NCBI GenBank assembly: GCA_017520185.1
Contig: JAFXGO010000008.1
Location: 62,001 to 126,000 of the forward strand
From: Elusimicrobiaceae bacterium
GTDB taxonomy: Bacteria > Elusimicrobiota > Elusimicrobia > Elusimicrobiales > Elusimicrobiaceae
Direction: 5' to 3'
Length of the DNA: 64,000 nucleotides
In this document: piece by piece, positions 60,501 through 64,000 of the stretch
Layout: every line of letters starts with the position of its first letter
How positions within the stretch are numbered: position 1 is the first letter of the stretch
Made by a program: the position numbers and the translations under genes
The notes under the pieces: generated by a model
The model's database searches: none
The model's input: only the letters and a program-made list of their open reading frames with translations
What the model was told of the DNA's origin: nothing

Positions 60501-63420
60501 GCGCCAAATGATAGATTCCGGCGTCAGTGTGTATCATTTGCCCATAGCGGCCGATTGTTTGGCCGGAGATTTACATTTACAATGGTTCGGTGCTAGTGAT
60601 TACAAACTCTATGGCCAAAGAACAGTTATCCCCGTTTATCCGAAGGAAAAAGAACTTTCCTTATCCATAGAAGTACCGGACCGTGTAAAACCGGCTGAAA
60701 AAAATGCTTGGAAAATATCCGTTAAAAATGCCGCCGGCAAACCGGTATCGGCGCAGGTTTCCGCCAAAGTGTACGACAAATCCTTAGATTACTATGCCAA
60801 AAACAGTTCCGTCAATTTGAGCGGTTTGTGGAAAGAAATTTTAAGCGGATCTTTAGCCTTTGCAGAAAGCGCATACTCGGTTTATCCGCGCACATTAGAT
60901 CGTGTAGAAACGCAAGATAGGAAGTATCAGCCTTATCCGCAAATGCCTAGCATTAATTTAAATTCTATGGCTCTGCATTACGGAATTACCAAAATGCGTA
61001 CTCTTAACACGTTAGCCGCCCCAAAAGCTGCTTTTGCACGCGGGGCAGATATGGCCGTAGCAGAAGAAGCTGCCGTACAAGAAACTGCCCTTGCCAAACA
61101 GGCTGATAGCGCCCAAACAAGTGCTGCATCTTCCCCTGAGCAGAGTGCCCCTCGCACAGATTTTTCAGAAACGGCTTACTTTAATGCCATGCTCTCAGCC
61201 CCTCAAGGAACGGCCAAAATGCAGTTTACCATGCCACAAAGTTTGACCGCGTGGAACATCTTGGCTTTGGCCTTTACCAAAAAAGATGACTATGGCACTT
61301 TTACAGCACAAACCATTACGAAAAAAGATGTAATGGTCCGTCTGTCTCTGCCTCGTTTTTGGAGAGAAAAAGATAAGAGCCAACTTGTCGTACAAATTAC
61401 CAACACTACCGCTAAAAAAAGAGAGGGAGTGCTAAGCCTAGACTTGCGCTTAGACGGGCAAGAAGTCTCCTCCTCTTTTGGCATTAAGTCACAAAGCCAA
61501 AAAGTCAGTATCCCTGCCAATGAAACGCTCTCTTTGCATTGGCCTGTCGATATCCCGCAAGGGGTAGGAGTGCTGACGGCCACCGCCTCTTTGCAAGCAG
61601 GTCAAGACAGTGATGCAGAGCAACGTCAAATCCCCATTTTACCGGCGGTAGAACGCTTGGCAGAAAGTACAACGGTCGCTTTAGAAAATGGCACTGCTTC
61701 TTTATCTTTGCAAAACTTGCTGGTGTCTGATGATACGCGCAAAGTGTCCACCGTTAATCTACGCATTGATCCGGGCCTTTTGCTCAGCGTTTTTAATGCT
61801 ATGCCTCAGTTGCTCAAGCCCTATCACCAAGATATCATGAGTTTAACCGATAGGTACGTTCCTTTATCAGTGGTGCATGGGCTTTACCAGAAATACCCCC
61901 TGCTTGAGCAAGCCGTAGCCAAACTGCCCAAGCGAAATACGGCCACTCCGGCCTGGCATGACAATCAAGATCCGGCCCGTTTGATGCTCTTGGAAGAAAG
62001 CCCTTGGCTGCGTCAGGCGCAGGGCGGAGCGGATAAAGCGCAATTTCTGACAGATTTATTCAATGCAAAAATGGTTGAAAAAACACGTCAGGAAACGGAA
62101 AAAGAATTGAGCAAATATCAAACTTCTTCCGGCGGATACAGTTGGTTAGCAGGCGGAAATGCCAGCCAATACCTTACCATGAATGTCCTGTCCGGCTTTG
62201 CGCAAGTTTTGCGTTATGGAGGGAAAATCCCCCAGAAAAGCGCTCAAAAAGCATTGGCCTGGTTGGCCCCGCGCATTGAAGAAGATTTGCAGAAAAATCC
62301 CCCCTCTTTTCATGGGGTGGCCCATGCATTGTATGCGGCCTATGTCTATACCGCATTTCCGCAAGAGTGGAAGGAAGTTTCCTCCGCACCTGTACGCAAA
62401 TGGTTAGATTATGCAGACAAGCATAGCGCTTTTATGACTCCTCTGGGGCAAACGTATGCGGCGGCAGCCTATTTCCGCTTGCAAGAGGATACCAAAGCGC
62501 AAAATTATATGGGTCTGGTGCTTTCCACCATGAAAACCGACCCTGTGACGGGTGCTTATTTTGCGCCGGAAGCGCAAAGTTGGCTATGGTACAACGATAC
62601 CATTGCTACGCAAGCGGTCACCTTGCGCACTTTATTAGAACTCCGTCCCGAAGCCACCGAGCAAGCCAGTGCTATGGTTAAGTGGTTGTTGTTTAACCGC
62701 AAAGCCCAAGCATGGAACTCCACTACACAAACGGCAGAAGCCATCTATGCTTTGCTGGAATATATGACCAGAAACGGCATTTTGGACGACCCTGCCGAAT
62801 ATACCATCACATGGGGTGACGAACACAAAAAAATTGCTTTTGAACCGTTTGATTGGACGGAACAACTGGTTTGGACACAGCAAGCCTCTGACGTAAACCC
62901 TCAGTATTATTCCGCACAAGTGACCAAACGCGCCGGTTTAACGGGCTTTGCCACCTTAGATGCTATATACACAACGCAAAAAGCCTTACCTTCGCCAAAA
63001 GGGGTGCTGAATGTATCGCGCAGATATTTACTCAAATATACGGAAAACGGAATAGAAAAAGTGCGTGAAATTTTGCCCGAAGAAGAAATACCCGTCGGGG
63101 CGGAAATAGAGGTACGTTTGACTTTACAAACCGCCTCTGCCTTTGACTTTGTAGTATTAACAGACCCCAAACCGGCCGGTTTTGAAAATACCGAATTATT
63201 AAGCGGTTGGAGTTGGGACATCTTGCCCACGTACCGCGAGTATAGAGATGCCTCCACCCACTTCTTTTTAGACCGCGTACCGGCGGGTGAATATAGTTTC
63301 TCCTACACATTGCGTCCCACTCTGCAGGGAGAATATCACATCTTGCCCGCACAAGTACAGTCTATGTACGCACCGGAATTTTCCGCCCATACAGACGGTG
63401 ACAAAATCTACATTAAATAA
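57562..63420 (+). CDS. Alpha-2-macroglobulin family protein without thioester motif
   Basis: This 1952-residue exported protein has a signal peptide (MKKTILLLGFFFPCFLPAQ), an N-terminal helical TPR-like region (about 20-330), MG domains (YRPGQKVQLAVYGFK, VEEYKRPEYEVNLHKQAK), an A2M domain with PQSLTAWNILALAFTK, a helical thioester-type domain and a C-terminal receptor-like domain. Where bacterial A2Ms carry PYGCxEQxxSRYLP, residues 1420-1434 read PYHQDIMSLTDRYVP, so Cys and Gln of the thioester are lost. It may trap proteases without covalent linkage or have another envelope role. A2M genes often neighbour pbpC, and a pbpC-like gene lies downstream on the other strand. Confidence 0.9.
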   Translation: MKKTILLLGFFFPCFLPAQDLQKAEEFYQNNNFAQSLSLYQQAIPSLSSTALYQAQLRVIASQYMLGQYLNAAQSAFSFPLPENNLWKARFLLYRIQTAQRVKNQYRAILPDTSEDNASLAQLSQAQWNEKITKTFEQLWDLKSTLLNAPIEKETFILNIQDTDTTAIATLFDFVVLTWSDFLLNQPTQEPLPADIVLQESAAEPTLLKENTTKVLSLYQQASLLAGKNRNNARIIWQAKRLVLPFNYSYLFDFKDEKAQRLQTASLLEDLAGHKKEKTSWWNKCKEFLQSKPVYGQAYAAHEAAQLYQQAQSFQQALELCRWSQENLGDNYYSSYACAELVNDITKPVLNLDFVPFSQNPSDITVSFTARNIDAVYARIYRTDEAELQQLNGKNSYPPWNYLKDTNQKLIQSFVQKTPFKTHIEKISYPYPYAFKESKMTLPSLQESGFYVVLVSHNPDFNSKQAPIEAFVLNQTDLALFASGAIDAPVSNAWNLADFSADTFRLYTLNLKTGEPVADAKITYFLQNKNNLHQATSNENGLLTVKQTISPQKSSHFQIAPKAQKDGNTAFLSGWFNFYYRPAQPYKFYTETDLALYRPGQKVQLAVYGFKNTARGFQTLDKDSAVQIIVRDPNYQEVYKEQLSTNDFGTAQTSFTLPETGLLGNYHVNTSFKIKNKEYSSIHSFKVEEYKRPEYEVNLHKQAKIEFGKKAEITGHAQYYFGTPLQDAIVSYKVTQRSFQPRFCWWCSPAVSSEKQIAQGETKTDEKGDFIFSFLAPQQQKTPTSFLVELSVRDASGRTIDTTHTYYTSEKPFFFAVKFKKGFYDAQTPTVLADIALTDISESAVKGKVLVEIYELENTLPELSQDNTNSNNSLQAWYGKNKEVRKVKSQTISLQENYAPIHIPALPEGIYKLKLQHKQADTQELIFLVAQQHSQLALPEVAIVQEDSYSPNTQARILIGAQKLKGKKRVEITQGNFLLSRQMIDSGVSVYHLPIAADCLAGDLHLQWFGASDYKLYGQRTVIPVYPKEKELSLSIEVPDRVKPAEKNAWKISVKNAAGKPVSAQVSAKVYDKSLDYYAKNSSVNLSGLWKEILSGSLAFAESAYSVYPRTLDRVETQDRKYQPYPQMPSINLNSMALHYGITKMRTLNTLAAPKAAFARGADMAVAEEAAVQETALAKQADSAQTSAASSPEQSAPRTDFSETAYFNAMLSAPQGTAKMQFTMPQSLTAWNILALAFTKKDDYGTFTAQTITKKDVMVRLSLPRFWREKDKSQLVVQITNTTAKKREGVLSLDLRLDGQEVSSSFGIKSQSQKVSIPANETLSLHWPVDIPQGVGVLTATASLQAGQDSDAEQRQIPILPAVERLAESTTVALENGTASLSLQNLLVSDDTRKVSTVNLRIDPGLLLSVFNAMPQLLKPYHQDIMSLTDRYVPLSVVHGLYQKYPLLEQAVAKLPKRNTATPAWHDNQDPARLMLLEESPWLRQAQGGADKAQFLTDLFNAKMVEKTRQETEKELSKYQTSSGGYSWLAGGNASQYLTMNVLSGFAQVLRYGGKIPQKSAQKALAWLAPRIEEDLQKNPPSFHGVAHALYAAYVYTAFPQEWKEVSSAPVRKWLDYADKHSAFMTPLGQTYAAAAYFRLQEDTKAQNYMGLVLSTMKTDPVTGAYFAPEAQSWLWYNDTIATQAVTLRTLLELRPEATEQASAMVKWLLFNRKAQAWNSTTQTAEAIYALLEYMTRNGILDDPAEYTITWGDEHKKIAFEPFDWTEQLVWTQQASDVNPQYYSAQVTKRAGLTGFATLDAIYTTQKALPSPKGVLNVSRRYLLKYTENGIEKVREILPEEEIPVGAEIEVRLTLQTASAFDFVVLTDPKPAGFENTELLSGWSWDILPTYREYRDASTHFFLDRVPAGEYSFSYTLRPTLQGEYHILPAQVQSMYAPEFSAHTDGDKIYIK

Positions 63421-63423
63421 AGA

Positions 63424-63463
63424 TAAAAAAACCCGAGTTCTTTACAGAACTCGGGTTTTTAAA
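63424..63463. terminator. Bidirectional terminator after the macroglobulin gene
   Basis: AACCCGAGTTC pairs with GAACTCGGGTT (63430-63440, 63447-63457), with A6 and T5 flanks. Confidence 0.9.
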
Positions 63464-63473
63464 TACAGATATT

Positions 63474-63741
63474 TTATTCTACATAACAATTATTGGAAGC
63501 AGTAGTTCCCACACCGGAAGTACACCCCGATCCGCCAATCGACATTCCCAATCTTTTACATAGACTAACATCTTCTGATAAACAATGTCTCTTTCCATTT
63601 ACTAAACTCTATACCGGATATGTAAGTCCACCGGAAGCAGTTCGTCGGAAAGCCACTGAACCGGCATCGGAACCCGAGATATCAATTAGATAACAATTCA
63701 ATCAGCGTAAAACCGCCGACATTTTTAAATGTTTTTTTTAT
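63474..63741 (-). pseudogene. Broken type IV pilin gene
   Basis: On the minus strand an AGAGGA site is followed by ATA-AAA-AAA-ACA (63739 downwards) and then GGFTLIELLSN, the prepilin signal, ending in TGA. In the next frame the sequence continues LIDISGSDAGSVAFRR, then TAG, then a pilin-type C-terminus with CLSEDVSLCKRLG and GTTASNNCYVE before TAA at 63474. The start codon (ATA instead of ATG), a missing central part, a frameshift and an internal stop together mark a decayed pilin gene. It lies between the pbpC stop and the terminator. Confidence 0.8.
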
Positions 63742-63817
63742 AAATTTTTATCCTCTTTCATTTTATTTTCACTACCCTTAATTTCTAACAAAAAAGAACC
63801 TTTCAACTCTTTTTCTC

Positions 63818-64000
63818 TTACAATACTTTAAAGTGGGTGTGGGCAATCTCCTCAGCACAAACCACTTGCACCTCAAATTCCCCCTCTTTTAAAGCAAACC
63901 AAACTTCCGTACCATTTTCCGCTAAAGGTTGTCCATTAATTTTCCACTCACAAGAAGCAGCCGTTTTAGAAACCTGCAAAAGTATTTGTTGTGCTTGCGG
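63818..64000 (-). CDS. C-terminal end of a PbpC-like penicillin-binding protein 1C (partial)
   Basis: Sixty codons of a minus-strand gene enter from the window edge and end in TAA at 63818. They read ILLQVSKTAASCEWKINGQ and end EEIAHTHFKVL, a short beta-sandwich pattern (WxxNGxxL...W.L..G.....V....) that resembles the BiPBP C-terminal domain of PbpC. PbpC genes are commonly next to alpha-2-macroglobulin genes, which supports the call. The transglycosylase and transpeptidase domains would lie outside the window, so the identification rests on a short stretch plus context. Confidence 0.6.
   Translation of the reverse strand, partial: PQAQQILLQVSKTAASCEWKINGQPLAENGTEVWFALKEGEFEVQVVCAEEIAHTHFKVL

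Noticed and set aside
1-64000. Mobile elements, prophage, CRISPR arrays or defence islands
   Set aside because: I saw no transposase, integrase, terminal inverted repeats, att-like duplications, regularly spaced repeats or restriction/defence genes anywhere in the window.

Overview
The window looks like a chromosomal segment of a Gram-negative, strictly fermentative bacterium of the phylum Elusimicrobiota, probably a gut-type relative of Elusimicrobium. This assignment is inference from gene content. The signs are LPS genes (lpxK, an LpxL-type acyltransferase, gmhB, the heptose-7-phosphate kinase, kdsB), several scattered type IV pilin-like genes with GFTLTELL-type signals, many small exported lipoproteins, DapL-type lysine/peptidoglycan synthesis, and a fermentation set (AdhE, Rex, acetate kinase, the HydG maturase). 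The DNA is moderately AT-rich and dense. Most transcription units end in clear hairpin terminators, many shared by convergent genes. I saw no rRNA, CRISPR array, insertion sequence, integrase or prophage. One tRNA (CAU anticodon) is present.

Layout. 1-2.8 kb: htpX/lemA and a large exported Cys-rich protein on the minus strand. 2.96-6.8 kb: a compact plus-strand operon joining queuosine (queD, queE) and folate (folE, folP, a PTPS-III-like protein in place of folB, folK) synthesis. 6.8-8 kb: two OmpA-domain lipoproteins. 8-12.5 kb: era, rex and adhE, with the same operator-like palindrome in the rex and adhE promoters. 12.5-17.9 kb: a broken pilin-like gene, small exported and membrane proteins, a MORN-repeat protein, a flavoprotein, the tRNA, a TPR lipoprotein, a candidate small RNA and a NodB-like protein without its catalytic Asp pair. 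17.9-22.7 kb: flavin reductase, the MFS/DUF4321-like/maf/trxB operon and a second exported Cys-rich protein. 22.8-29.6 kb: hydG behind a GC-rich hairpin element, two tandem YfcC-type carriers behind a riboswitch-like leader, and a sodium/solute symporter coupled to thiN. 29.6-36 kb: an exported metzincin-like protease, dapF-dapL-pilin, uppS and an NHL-repeat protein. 36-42.4 kb: ackA, TPR and membrane proteins, a tiny Cys-rich protein, a pilin fused to Cys-rich repeats and an ankyrin lipoprotein. 42.4-52.4 kb: lon, lpxK, the LPS cluster and pyrG. 52.4-64 kb: a pilin, rsmI-sua5-histidine kinase, rsfS-argS, a 1952-residue alpha-2-macroglobulin homologue, a second broken pilin and the 3' end of a pbpC-like gene.

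Cross-cutting observations. About a dozen genes have a -10-like hexamer (TANNNT) ending only 5-8 bases before the ATG, mostly with no Shine-Dalgarno sequence, which predicts widespread leaderless mRNAs. Lon and RsfS both carry about 62-residue, lysine-rich, histone-H1-like C-terminal tails. The genes together describe an anaerobe making ethanol, acetate and hydrogen under NADH-responsive Rex control, with an outer membrane, an LPS core and a changing set of pilins and secreted Cys-rich surface proteins.
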